DNA of 64,000 nucleotides from Promicromonospora sp042731755 (GTDB lineage Bacteria; Actinomycetota; Actinomycetes; Actinomycetales; Cellulomonadaceae), in the NCBI RefSeq assembly GCF_042731755.1, contig NZ_JBHWLR010000010.1, positions 1 through 64,000 of the forward strand, written 5' to 3'. The notes below the pieces were generated by a model. It worked only from the letters and a program-made list of their open reading frames with translations, had not been told where the DNA came from and did not search any database. Position numbers and translations under genes: made by a program. This document shows positions 8,427 to 18,000 of this stretch, piece after piece. Numbering within the stretch: the stretch's first letter is position 1; each line of letters starts with the position of its first letter.

Positions 8427-10150
8427 TGACGGACGTGGTCTGCGCTGGATGCGGGTCGACCCAGCGGGCGGGCGCGCCCTTCTGCGCCGCCTGCGGACGG
8501 GAGTTCCCGCGGACGGGACGGCCCGTCGTGGAGCAGGCCCAGGTGCCGCAGGGGCAGGTGCAGCAGGCGGCGGCCGCACGCGACAGGTCGGGTTCGGTGC
8601 CGTTCGTGGAGAGCCGGCCGCCGATCACGACGGAGGTCGAGGTGTACACGGCGACGCAGATCCCCTCGGCCGGCACCGTGCCCCCGCCGCTGGTCGCGCC
8701 CTACGCGGGCGTCGGCAAGCGCTTCGTGGCCTGGCTCATCGACGGCCTGATCGCCGGTGCGCTGGCGGTGATCGTGGTGGTCATCGGCCTCTCGTTCATC
8801 GACATCCCCCCGGCGCTGACGGTGGTGACGCAGGAGCAGGCGGCCGAGATCGCCGCCCAGGCGGTGCGGGTCTACCTCATCGCGGGCCTGGTCGCCTTCT
8901 GCTTCCAGCTCTCCATGTGGATCTGGGAGTCCCGGACCGGCCGCACCATCGGCAACTCGGCGATGGGCCTGCGCACGCTCTCGGCCGAGGACCGTGGCCC
9001 GATCGGGTTCGTCCGCGAGCTGCTGCGCGTGCTCGTGCTCGCGGCGGGCGCCCTGGTGGCGGGCTTCGGCCAGATCGTGGTGCTGCTCAGCCCCTCGTGG
9101 GACAAGGGCGACAAGGTGCAGGGCTGGCACGACAAGGCCGCGCGGTCGATCGTGGTCGACGTCCGCGCCCCGCAGATCGCGCTGACCACCGGGCTCGCCC
9201 CGGTGGGCCCCGGGCCCCGCGCCCCGGGCCGGCCCGCGATGCGGACGGCGGCTCCGGCGGCCCCGGCCCCGGGCCAGTACGCCTCCCCGCAGCTGCCCCC
9301 GCTGTCTCCTGCGGCCTCGCAGGCGCCGGCCCAGCAGCCCGTGGCGGCCCCGGACCCGTGGTCGTTCCCGCAGGCACCCGCCCAGGGCGCACCGGCTCCG
9401 ACCGGTGACGGCCTCATCACGGGCATCCCCGGCAGCGGGCCCGGAGCACCGCCCGCCCAGCAGCAGCCGGTCCAGCAGCAGCCGGTCCAGCAGCCTGCGC
9501 AGCAGCAGTACCAGCAGCCCGCACCGCAGCAGCCGGTGCAGCAGCAGCCCGCACCGCAGCAGCCCGAGTCGGCCTGGCCGGCGCGGACCTGGCCGGCGCA
9601 GCAGGAGCAGGCGGCGCCCCCGGCGCAGCAGGCCCCGGCCACGCTGCCGCCGCAGCAGCACCCGGAGTCCCGCCCCACCCGCAGGGTGACCCTCCCGCAG
9701 GACGGCGCCGCCCAGCCCGCCCCGGTGTCGCAGCCGACGCTGCCGCCGCAGTCCGACGGGTTCTCGGACTCCACGCGGATGCAGGCCCCGGTCCTGGAGC
9801 CGGCCGCGGTCGTGACCGTGACCCTCGAGCTCGAGTCCGGTGAGCGCCGGGTCATCGACGGGCCCGCCCTGGTGGGCCGCAACCCGCAGGCGAGCGGGGG
9901 CGCGGGGTACATCCTCGTGCGCGTCGACGACCCCACCCGCTCGGTGTCCAAGAACCACGCGGAGCTCGGCGTCGACTCCGCCGGCCTGTGGCTGACCGAC
10001 CGTGGGTCCACCAACGGCACCGTGGTCTCGGCGCCGGGCCGCTCGCCCCAGGTCGCGGAGGCGGGCGCACGGGTCCGCGTGCCGGTGGGCTCGACCATCC
10101 ACGTCGGGGACCGCCGTCTGGTCGTGCACCCTGCCGAGCCCCGGGCATGA
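8426..10150 (+). CDS. Zinc-ribbon / RDD membrane / FHA domain protein
   Basis: A 574-residue multidomain protein. A zinc ribbon with paired Cys (CAGCGS...CAACGR, residues ~5-25) is followed by an RDD membrane domain (~residues 91-250, starting GVGKRFVAWLIDG). A Pro/Gln/Ala-rich low-complexity linker (~residues 270-430) with many QQP repeats leads to a C-terminal FHA domain (~480-570) with LVGRNPQA, KNHAEL and DRGSTNGT signatures. FHA domains bind phosphothreonine, so it is a probable target or reader of the kinase encoded downstream. It starts one base inside the previous stop and overlaps the phosphatase gene by four bases. Confidence 0.92.
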   Translation: MTDVVCAGCGSTQRAGAPFCAACGREFPRTGRPVVEQAQVPQGQVQQAAAARDRSGSVPFVESRPPITTEVEVYTATQIPSAGTVPPPLVAPYAGVGKRFVAWLIDGLIAGALAVIVVVIGLSFIDIPPALTVVTQEQAAEIAAQAVRVYLIAGLVAFCFQLSMWIWESRTGRTIGNSAMGLRTLSAEDRGPIGFVRELLRVLVLAAGALVAGFGQIVVLLSPSWDKGDKVQGWHDKAARSIVVDVRAPQIALTTGLAPVGPGPRAPGRPAMRTAAPAAPAPGQYASPQLPPLSPAASQAPAQQPVAAPDPWSFPQAPAQGAPAPTGDGLITGIPGSGPGAPPAQQQPVQQQPVQQPAQQQYQQPAPQQPVQQQPAPQQPESAWPARTWPAQQEQAAPPAQQAPATLPPQQHPESRPTRRVTLPQDGAAQPAPVSQPTLPPQSDGFSDSTRMQAPVLEPAAVVTVTLELESGERRVIDGPALVGRNPQASGGAGYILVRVDDPTRSVSKNHAELGVDSAGLWLTDRGSTNGTVVSAPGRSPQVAEAGARVRVPVGSTIHVGDRRLVVHPAEPRA

Positions 10151-10986
10151 CCGAACAGGAGCAGGGGCTGACGACGATCTGGGGTGCGGCATCGCACCAG
10201 GGTCGTCGTCGGTCGCTCAACGAGGACGGATACCTGGCCACCGGCCGGGTGTTCTTCGTGGCCGACGGCATGGGCGGGCACGAGGCGGGCGAGGTGGCGA
10301 GCGCCGAGGCGCTGTCCGCGATCAGCGGCCTGGCCGATGTCGAGCGGGTGGAGCCGGCGCTGGTCGAGGCGTTCCTCGAGGCCGCGCAGCAGCGGGTCCG
10401 GGCCATCGAGACGGAGTCGGGCAACGCGCCCGGCACGACGCTCACGGGCGTGCTGGTCGACGAGCGCGAGGACGTGCCGTACTGGCTGTTCGTGAACGTC
10501 GGGGACTCGCGCACCTACATCCTGTCGAACGGCGTGCTGTCGCAGGTGAGCGTGGACCACTCCGAGGTGCAGGAGCTCGTGGACGCGGGCACGATCACCA
10601 TGGACGAGGCCCGCAGGCACCCCCGGCGGAACGTCATCACGCGGGCCCTCGGGGCCCAGCAGGACGTGCGGGCCGACTTCCGGTACATCCCGGTGACGCT
10701 CCACGACCGCGTGCTGATCTGCTCGGACGGGCTCACGGGGGAGCTGACCGACGAGCAGATCACGACGATCCTGCTGGAGCAGCCCGACCCGGAGCGCGCC
10801 GCCGGGCACCTGGTCAACGCGGCGATCCAGGCCGGCGGCCGGGACAACATCACCGTGGTCGTGGTCGACGTGACCGGGGTGGACGACCAGACCATAGGGT
10901 CGTCTACGGCACCACGGGCGGGGGCGGAGCCTGACGAGGACACCCTGCCGCGAGAAGAGCACGCAGCAAGAAGCCAGGGGGTCTGA
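10147..10986 (+). CDS. PP2C-family Ser/Thr protein phosphatase
   Basis: A 279-residue PP2C (PPM) phosphatase. Metal-binding and active-site motifs are intact: FFVADGMGGHEAGE, VGDSRTYIL, LICSDGLTGELTD and GGRDNITVVVVD. The ATG at 10147 overlaps the preceding stop codon (ATGA) and the protein begins just before the conserved N-terminal GAASHQGRRRSLNEDG strand; an in-frame upstream extension would run through the previous gene. It presumably removes phosphates placed by the kinase at 12.7 kb from FHA-bound partners in this cluster (inference from context). Confidence 0.94.
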   Translation: MTEQEQGLTTIWGAASHQGRRRSLNEDGYLATGRVFFVADGMGGHEAGEVASAEALSAISGLADVERVEPALVEAFLEAAQQRVRAIETESGNAPGTTLTGVLVDEREDVPYWLFVNVGDSRTYILSNGVLSQVSVDHSEVQELVDAGTITMDEARRHPRRNVITRALGAQQDVRADFRYIPVTLHDRVLICSDGLTGELTDEQITTILLEQPDPERAAGHLVNAAIQAGGRDNITVVVVDVTGVDDQTIGSSTAPRAGAEPDEDTLPREEHAARSQGV

Positions 10987-10987
10987 G

Positions 10988-12664
10988 ATGACGGTGCACT
11001 ACAGCGAGGGATCCGCACGGGCGGTGGTCCGGAACGGCACGGTCGTCGTGCTGCCCGGCCCGGCTCCCGCCGGCGTCGTCGACGCGCTCTGGACCGCGCT
11101 CGACGCACCCGACGGCGGGGTCGCGGCGACCCTTGCCGTCCTGGCCGCGGGCGGCCTCGCGGAGACGCCGCCGTTCGCCGTCGTCTCGCTCTCCGGCGGT
11201 GAGCCGGCCACGGCGGCGCACGTCGCCGTGCGCGGTACCGGCGTCAAGGTCGTGGTGAGCGCCCAGGGCGCCGGTGGTCCGGTCGAGGTGACCGGGGCCG
11301 GCGTCGTCACCTGGTCGGAGCGGGTGGTGGACGGCCCGACGTCGTTCGCGATCACCACCGACGAGGTGCCGGCGGACGAGGAGTTCCCCGTGCAGTCGGC
11401 AGTGGTGCGGGCGAGCGCGCTGCGGCGCACCCTCGTGGAGGTGGCCGGGGCCCTGGACCTCCCGGGGACGCTGGGCACACTCGCACCCGCACCCGCGCCC
11501 GCCTCGGCGGCCCCGGCCGCCAAGGCCGCGATGATCGACGAGTTCCCCGACTTCCCGACCCTCGCCGGCCTGTCGGCGCTGACCGGCGGGCAGCCGGCCG
11601 GCGAGACGGTCGTGCCGGGGTCGATGGACGTGCCGGTGATCGGCGGCCCGGCCGGGCCCACGCCCGAGCCCGAGCCCGCACCGGAACCCGCGCCGCTGCT
11701 CGGGGCGTCCCCCGTCCCGGGGCCGGCCCCGGCCTCGGAGGTCGACGAGGCCACGCAGTTCGGTGCGGACGACGACTACGGCCACCTCTTCGGTGACACG
11801 GTGATGCGCCGGGTCGAGGACGCGGCGGTCCGGCAGGGGGAGGACGAGGAGGAGGTCGACGAGGAGCCGGCCCCGGCGTCCGCCCCCGTCGTCACGCCGC
11901 TGGCCCCGCCCCCGCCCGTGCCGGACCCGCCGCAGGCGGAGTCGGCGGGCGACGCCCTGATCTCGAGCGTCCCGGGCGGCTTCCCCGGCCCGGCCCTGCT
12001 CTCGGACACCCCGCAGGGCGTGACCCCGGGCGGCGCCCAGCGGGCCGCTGCGGTGACGGACTCGCCGGGTACACCCGACGTGACGGACCACGACGGCGAG
12101 ACCATGATGTCGTCCGACATCGCGGCGCTGCGCAAGGCGGCCGGGGGCGGGCCCAAGTTCTCGGTGGGCATCCTGCCGGGCGCCCCGCAGATCCTCGGCC
12201 GGAACTGCCCGCAGGGGCATCCCAACCCGCCCACCAACGAGACCTGCCGCAGCTGCGGCGCTGCCCTGGAGAGCGACGCCGAGCTGGTGTCCCGCCCGTC
12301 GCTCGGGCAGATGCTCGTCACCGGCGGCGTGCAGCCCGGGATCGGCGGCCCGCAGGTGGTGGAGCTCGACCGCCCGGTGGTCGTCGGGCGGCGCCCGCGC
12401 ACCAACAACGCGTCGGCGGACCGCACGCCGCGCCTGGTGACGGTGGCGAGCCCGGACCAGGACATCTCGCGCTCCCACGTCGAGATCACCCTCGAGGAGT
12501 GGCACGTCCTGGTCGCGGACCTCGCGACCACGAACGGCACCACCCTCCTGCGGCCGGGGCAGCAGCCCCGGCGGCTGCACCCCAACGAGAAGGTGATCGT
12601 GGTCGAGGGCGACGTCGTCGACCTCGGCGACGGAGCGACCCTGACCTTCGAAGGCATCTGGTGA
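10988..12664 (+). CDS. FHA domain protein with internal zinc ribbon
   Basis: A 558-residue protein starting directly after the phosphatase stop. The N-terminal ~160 residues form an unrecognised domain, followed by a Pro/Ala/Glu-rich linker. A short zinc-ribbon motif (CPQGH...CRSCG, ~residues 405-425) precedes a C-terminal FHA domain (~458-556) carrying VVGRRPR, SRSHVEI and TTNGTTL. No membrane segment is evident. It is likely a phosphothreonine-dependent adaptor in the same operon as the kinase and phosphatase. Confidence 0.88.
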   Translation: MTVHYSEGSARAVVRNGTVVVLPGPAPAGVVDALWTALDAPDGGVAATLAVLAAGGLAETPPFAVVSLSGGEPATAAHVAVRGTGVKVVVSAQGAGGPVEVTGAGVVTWSERVVDGPTSFAITTDEVPADEEFPVQSAVVRASALRRTLVEVAGALDLPGTLGTLAPAPAPASAAPAAKAAMIDEFPDFPTLAGLSALTGGQPAGETVVPGSMDVPVIGGPAGPTPEPEPAPEPAPLLGASPVPGPAPASEVDEATQFGADDDYGHLFGDTVMRRVEDAAVRQGEDEEEVDEEPAPASAPVVTPLAPPPPVPDPPQAESAGDALISSVPGGFPGPALLSDTPQGVTPGGAQRAAAVTDSPGTPDVTDHDGETMMSSDIAALRKAAGGGPKFSVGILPGAPQILGRNCPQGHPNPPTNETCRSCGAALESDAELVSRPSLGQMLVTGGVQPGIGGPQVVELDRPVVVGRRPRTNNASADRTPRLVTVASPDQDISRSHVEITLEEWHVLVADLATTNGTTLLRPGQQPRRLHPNEKVIVVEGDVVDLGDGATLTFEGIW

Positions 12665-12719
12665 GGGCCACAGCCGGCACGACCACCGATGACGGCTCCA
12701 CCATCAACCAAGGAGAAGC

Positions 12720-14348
12720 GTGAGCAGCAAGCGTGCGCCGTCGGCGCCGCCCCACATCGCCGGGTTCGAGTACAAGAAGCTGATCGGGTCCGGCGGCTTC
12801 TCGGACGTCTTCCTGTACGAGCAGCAGCGTCCGAAGCGGCTGGTCGCCGTCAAGGTGCTCCTCAAGGAGCACGCGAGCGACGCCCAGCGTGCGGCGTTCG
12901 ACTCCGAGGCCGACCTCATGGCGGTCCTGGGCAACCACCCGTCGATCGTGACGATGTACGAGGCGAGCGTCGCCGACGACGGCCGCCCGTACCTGGCCAT
13001 GGAGTACTGCTCGCGCCCCAACCTGGGCGCGCGGTACCGGTCGGAGCGCTTCTCGCTGGCCGAGGCGCTGCGCACCACGATCCAGATCGCGGGCGCGGTG
13101 GAGACCGCGCACCGGCTCGGCATCCTGCACCGTGACCTGAAGCCGGCCAACATCCTGGTGACGCAGTTCGGGCACCCCGTGCTGACGGACTTCGGCATCT
13201 CCTCCACGGTCGAGGAGGCCTCGGCCGCGGAGGGCATGTCCATCCCGTGGTCGCCGCCGGAATCGTTCGGCGACCCGCCCGTCGCGGGCAAGACGACGGA
13301 CGTCTGGGCGCTGGCCGCCACCTGCTACACGCTGCTGGCCGGCCGCACGCCGTTCGAGGTGCCCGGCGGGTCCAACACGTCGGCGGACCTCGTGGCGCGC
13401 GTCGAGCAGGCGCCGCTGCCGCCCATCGGGCGCAACGACGTGCCGCCGTCGCTGGAGCAGGTGCTCCGCATCGCGATGGCCAAGCACCCCTCGTCGCGGT
13501 ACCCGTCGGTGCTGGCGTTCGCCCGCGCGCTGCAACAGGTCCAGGTGGGCCTGGCGCGCGACATGACCCCCATCGACCTCCTCGACGAGACCGGTGCGGT
13601 CGCGGAGGAGGAAGAGGACGACGACGGTACGCGGCTGAAGAACGTCACGGCGATCGACCCGGGGCAGCGGCCCGCTCCCGGGCCGGCGCCCGTCGGCGGC
13701 CGGGCGACGTCGTCGGGCGGCTTCGCGCCGGCCACCCAGGGCACGTCCGGCTGGGCACCCCAGGCGGCTACCGCCGCGGGGACCCGCACGACCGTGCCCG
13801 CCCTCGACGTGCCGGTGGCCTCGGTCGGCTGGGAGGCGCCGCCCGTCGAGGAGACGGTGCACCGGACGCGGGCGCCACAGCTGCCCGTCGACCTGCCGCA
13901 GGAGGTCGTGCAGGAGAAGTCGTCGCCGTGGGGGACCGTGGCGCTGGTCGGCGGCGCCGTGGTGCTCGTCGCGGTGCTGGTCGTGGGCTGGTTCGCCCTG
14001 CAGAACGGCGGTGGAGACCCCGAGGACCCCGGGCAGACCCAGACGGTCGCCGGGGACCCGCCGCCCGCCCCCGGTGCGGGCTACGTGCCGCCGGTCCGCG
14101 AGCTGAAGGCCGAGGCGAAGGGCAACGAGGTCGTCTTCACGTGGGAGCCGCCGAAATCACGGGAGGAAGGCGACACCTACGGGTACCGTGTGCTGGCGCT
14201 GACCTCGCAGGACAGCTACCAGGCCGTCACGAACCCAACGGTGACCGTGACTCGTGCCGAGAGCGGCGACACGTGCATCGAGGTCGTGGTCATGCGTTCC
14301 GGCAAGGCATCGGCGGAACCGGCGCAGGAGTGCGTCCCGGCGGACTGA
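12720..14348 (+). CDS. Transmembrane Ser/Thr protein kinase (PknB type) with extracellular FN3 domain
   Basis: A 542-residue kinase. The Gly loop is IGSGGFSDVF (~22-31), the ATP-binding Lys is K45 in VAVKVL, the catalytic loop is HRDLKPAN and the metal site is DFGIS. After a disordered linker there is one membrane helix (~403-425) and an extracytoplasmic domain with FN3-like strands, echoing the FN3 repeats of the first gene. It starts with GTG preceded by AAGGAG. It is predicted to phosphorylate Thr residues recognised by the FHA proteins of this cluster; the PP2C enzyme would oppose it. Confidence 0.94.
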   Translation: MSSKRAPSAPPHIAGFEYKKLIGSGGFSDVFLYEQQRPKRLVAVKVLLKEHASDAQRAAFDSEADLMAVLGNHPSIVTMYEASVADDGRPYLAMEYCSRPNLGARYRSERFSLAEALRTTIQIAGAVETAHRLGILHRDLKPANILVTQFGHPVLTDFGISSTVEEASAAEGMSIPWSPPESFGDPPVAGKTTDVWALAATCYTLLAGRTPFEVPGGSNTSADLVARVEQAPLPPIGRNDVPPSLEQVLRIAMAKHPSSRYPSVLAFARALQQVQVGLARDMTPIDLLDETGAVAEEEEDDDGTRLKNVTAIDPGQRPAPGPAPVGGRATSSGGFAPATQGTSGWAPQAATAAGTRTTVPALDVPVASVGWEAPPVEETVHRTRAPQLPVDLPQEVVQEKSSPWGTVALVGGAVVLVAVLVVGWFALQNGGGDPEDPGQTQTVAGDPPPAPGAGYVPPVRELKAEAKGNEVVFTWEPPKSREEGDTYGYRVLALTSQDSYQAVTNPTVTVTRAESGDTCIEVVVMRSGKASAEPAQECVPAD

Positions 14349-14396
14349 GGGGCACCGGCCGACCGGCCGGCTGACAGGGGGAGAAGAGGGGACGAC

Positions 14397-15095
14397 GTGG
14401 GCGATCTCGCGCTCGAGTTCTGCGGTGAGTGGTTCCATCCCGCACAGGCGGAGGGTGGTTTCGACGTGGGCCGCGAGGGTGACCTCGCGATCGACGACAA
14501 CCCCTACCTGCACCGACGCTTTCTCCGGGTGACGGAGGAGGACGGGATCTGGTGGCTCTCGAACGTGGGGTCCCTGATCTCGGCGACGGTGTGCGACGCG
14601 GGCGGCGGCGTGCAGTCGTGGCTCCCGCCGGGCCACCGCCTGCCCATCGTCTTCCCCACCACCTCGATCGTCTTCACGGCCGGCCCCACCACCTACGAGC
14701 TGACGGCCCAGCTCACGGACGCCCCCTACCACGAGGTCCGTTCCGAGGACCCCGACACCGGCGCCACCACCATCGGCGCCATCAGCTTCACCACCAGCCA
14801 GAAGCAGCTCATCGTGGTGCTCGCCGAGCCCATGCTGCGCCGCGAGGGCACCGGCCTGAGCGAGATCCCGTCCAGTGCGGACGCGGCACGCCGCCTGGGC
14901 TGGGCCACGACCCGGTTCAACCGCAAGCTCGACAACGTCTGCGAGAAGCTCGACCGGATCGGCGTCAAGGGGCTCCGCGGCGGCCCCGGACTGCTCGCCA
15001 CCAACCGGCGCGCGCGGCTCGTCGAGTACGCCGTCGCCTCCCGGCTGGTGACCCCCGCGGACCTTCCACTTCTCGACCTGAAGGACGACGCCTGA
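14397..15095 (+). CDS. FHA-like protein with C-terminal HTH-like region
   Basis: A 232-residue protein starting with GTG after a purine-rich ribosome site. The N-terminal ~105 residues look like an FHA fold (FDVGREGDLAIDDNPYLHRR, then VSNVG-type strands), although canonical phosphothreonine contacts are only partly recognisable. The C-terminal ~110 residues are helical, with a segment (SSADAARRLGWATTRFNRKL) resembling a winged helix-turn-helix. Such FHA-HTH proteins could link phosphorylation to gene regulation; that is inference. The gene ends one base before the EssC-like gene, so the two are probably co-transcribed. Confidence 0.7.
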   Translation: MGDLALEFCGEWFHPAQAEGGFDVGREGDLAIDDNPYLHRRFLRVTEEDGIWWLSNVGSLISATVCDAGGGVQSWLPPGHRLPIVFPTTSIVFTAGPTTYELTAQLTDAPYHEVRSEDPDTGATTIGAISFTTSQKQLIVVLAEPMLRREGTGLSEIPSSADAARRLGWATTRFNRKLDNVCEKLDRIGVKGLRGGPGLLATNRRARLVEYAVASRLVTPADLPLLDLKDDA

Positions 15096-15096
15096 C

Positions 15097-18000
15097 GTGC
15101 GCATCAAGCTGACCCTCAACCGACCCGACGAGTCCGGCGTGAACGTCGCGGTCACCGCCGACGCCACCGCGACGGTACGCGACGTGGCCGAGGCCCTCTT
15201 CTCGGGCGACCCCACCCGCAACGGCGCCCCCGCACCCGAGAACCTCACGCTGCAGGTGGTGGGCGACGGCTCGACGAGCTTCACCAGCGGCCGGGTGCTG
15301 ACCCCCACCAACGACCTGGTCCAGGCGGGCCTGCGCTCCGGGTCCGTGGTCTCGATCGTGCGCGTCTCCGAGCAGTTCGTGAACGCCGGGCAGGACCGCG
15401 GCACCGCGGTCGCGCAGCTGCGCGTCCTGGACGGGCCCGACGCCGGGCGGGAGTTCCCGCTGCCGGTCGGTACCACCTACATCGGGCGTGACCGCGGCAT
15501 GGACGTCCGGCTCTCGGACGGGCAGGTCTCCAAGCGGCACGCCCGGGTGGTCGTCGGCGAGTCCATCGAGGTGCACGACCTCGCGTCCGCCAACGGCCTG
15601 GTCATGGGCGGCAAGCGGACGACGCGGGCCGTGCTGACGTCGTCGGACACCGTGACTCTCGGCGAGACCACGCTGTCCGTCGTGGCCCTGCACCGCTCGA
15701 CCAGCCTGGTCCCGACCAGCCCGGTGGTGGAGTTCAACCGGTCGCCCCGCGTGGTCACCCGGTTCGGCGAGATCAAGATCAAGGCGCCCAAGCCGCCGAA
15801 GCCGGTGCAGCCGCAGCGCCTGCCCTGGCTGATGATGCTCGCGCCGATGGCGATGGGCGCGGCGATGTACTCCGTCACGCGCAACCCGATGTCGCTCATG
15901 TTCATGTTCATGAGCCCCGTCATGATGGTCGGGATGTACTTCGACCGGAAGATGTACGGCAAGAAGCAGTTCAAGGAGGCGTCGGAGAACTTCGAGCGTG
16001 CCGTGGTCGCCACCTCGGAGCGGATCGACGCCACCCACGCGGTCGAGCGGGCGGTCCGGCTCGCCGAGTCGCCGTCGCTCGCCGAGTCGCTCGACGCCGT
16101 CCGCCGCCTCGGCGGGCTCATGTGGACCCACCGTCCGGAGCACCGCAGCTTCCTGTCGGTGCGGTTCGGGCTCGGGTCGGCGCCCTCCCGCACCGAGTTC
16201 GACGAGCCGCGCGAGAACGACGCGGTGCCCGAGCACTGGCAGCGGGTGCTGGACCTGCAGCAGCAGTGCATCACCATCCACGACGTCCCCATGGGCGCCG
16301 GCCTCCGGTACGGCGGCAACATCGGGATCGCGGGGCCGAGCGGCATCGTCGAGCCGGTGGGGCGGTCCGTCCTGCTGCAGATCGCCGCGCTCCACTCGCC
16401 GGCCGACGTGGTCGTGACGGCCCTGACGTCCGCCCGCTCCCGCGCTGACTGGGAGTGGCTCGAGTGGCTGCCGCACACCGGCTCGCCGCACAGCCCGCTC
16501 GGGGCCTCCGACCACCTGGCCGACGACTCCGGCTCCGGCATCTCCCTGCTGACCCGGCTCGAGGAGCTGGTCGAGGGACGCGGCGTCAGCCTCGACGGCC
16601 ACGCGCCGCTCGTCGGCGAGATGGACGCGGAGAAGAACCGCAACGAGGCTCCCCCCAAGCCCCTGCTGCCGTCGGTCGTCGTCCTCGTGGAGGACGACGC
16701 CCCGGTCGAGCGCGCGCGGCTCGTGCGGCTCGCCGAGCACGGCGCGGCGGCGGGCGTCTACGTGGTGTGGATCGCGCCCACGGTCGAGCAGCTCCCGGCC
16801 GCCTGCCGGACGTTCGTGCTGCTGAACTCGGACTCCGAGAACAGCGGCGCCATGACCGGCGAGGTGCACTACGGCCAGCTCGCCTACCCCGTGCGCTGCG
16901 AGGTCGCCGACCTCGCCACGGCGCGCGAGGTGGCCCGGATCCTGTCCCCGGTGGTCGACGTCGGCGCACCCACCGACGACGAGTCCGACCTGCCGCGTGC
17001 GGTGTCCTACCTGGCGCTGGCCGGCACGGAGATGGGCAAGGACTCGAACACCGTGGTCGAGCGGTGGCGGGAGAACCTCTCCCTCACCCCGCGCGACGGC
17101 TCGCCGCCGGTGCGGCGCAAGACCCCCACGAACCTGCGGGCGCTCATCGGGCACGACGGCGTGGAGCCGTTCCACCTGGACCTGCGCACGCAGGGCCCGC
17201 ACGCCCTCGTGGGCGGTACCACCGGTGCGGGTAAGTCGGAGTTCCTGCAGTCCTGGGTGCTCGGCATGGCGGCCGCGCACAGCCCCGACCGCGTGACCTT
17301 CCTCTTCGTGGACTACAAGGGTGGCGCGGCGTTCGCCGACTGCGTGCACCTGCCGCACACCGTCGGCCTGGTGACGGACCTGTCGCCGCACCTCGTGCGG
17401 CGCGCGCTGTCCTCGCTCCGCGCCGAGCTGCACTACCGCGAGCACCTGCTGAACCGGAAGAAGGCCAAGGACCTCGCGTCCCTGGAGCGCACCGGTGACC
17501 CCGAGGCGCCGCCGAGCCTGATCATCGTGGTCGACGAGTTCGCGGCCCTGGTCGGCGAGGTCCCGGAGTTCGTGGACGGCGTGATCGACGTCGCCCAGCG
17601 TGGCCGGTCGCTCGGCCTGCACCTGATCCTCGCGACGCAGCGCCCCGCCGGTGTCATCAAGGACAGCCTGCGGGCGAACACGAACCTCCGCATCGCCCTG
17701 CGCATGGCCGACGAGCACGACTCCAAGGACGTGCTCGGCGACGACATGGCCGCGCACTTCTCGCCGTCGATCCCCGGCCGTGGCGCCGCGAAGACCGGCC
17801 CCGGCCGGCTCACCACGTTCCAGACCGGCTACGCCGGCGGCTGGACCAAGGACGAGCCTGAGCGATCGTCGCTCGACGTCGAGGAGATGGACTTCGGCAC
17901 GGGCCGGCGCTGGGAGCTGCCGGCTCCCGAGGTCATCGAGAACGTCGACCCCGGGCCCAACGACATCGCCCGGATGGTCTCGACCATCCGCCGCGCGGCG

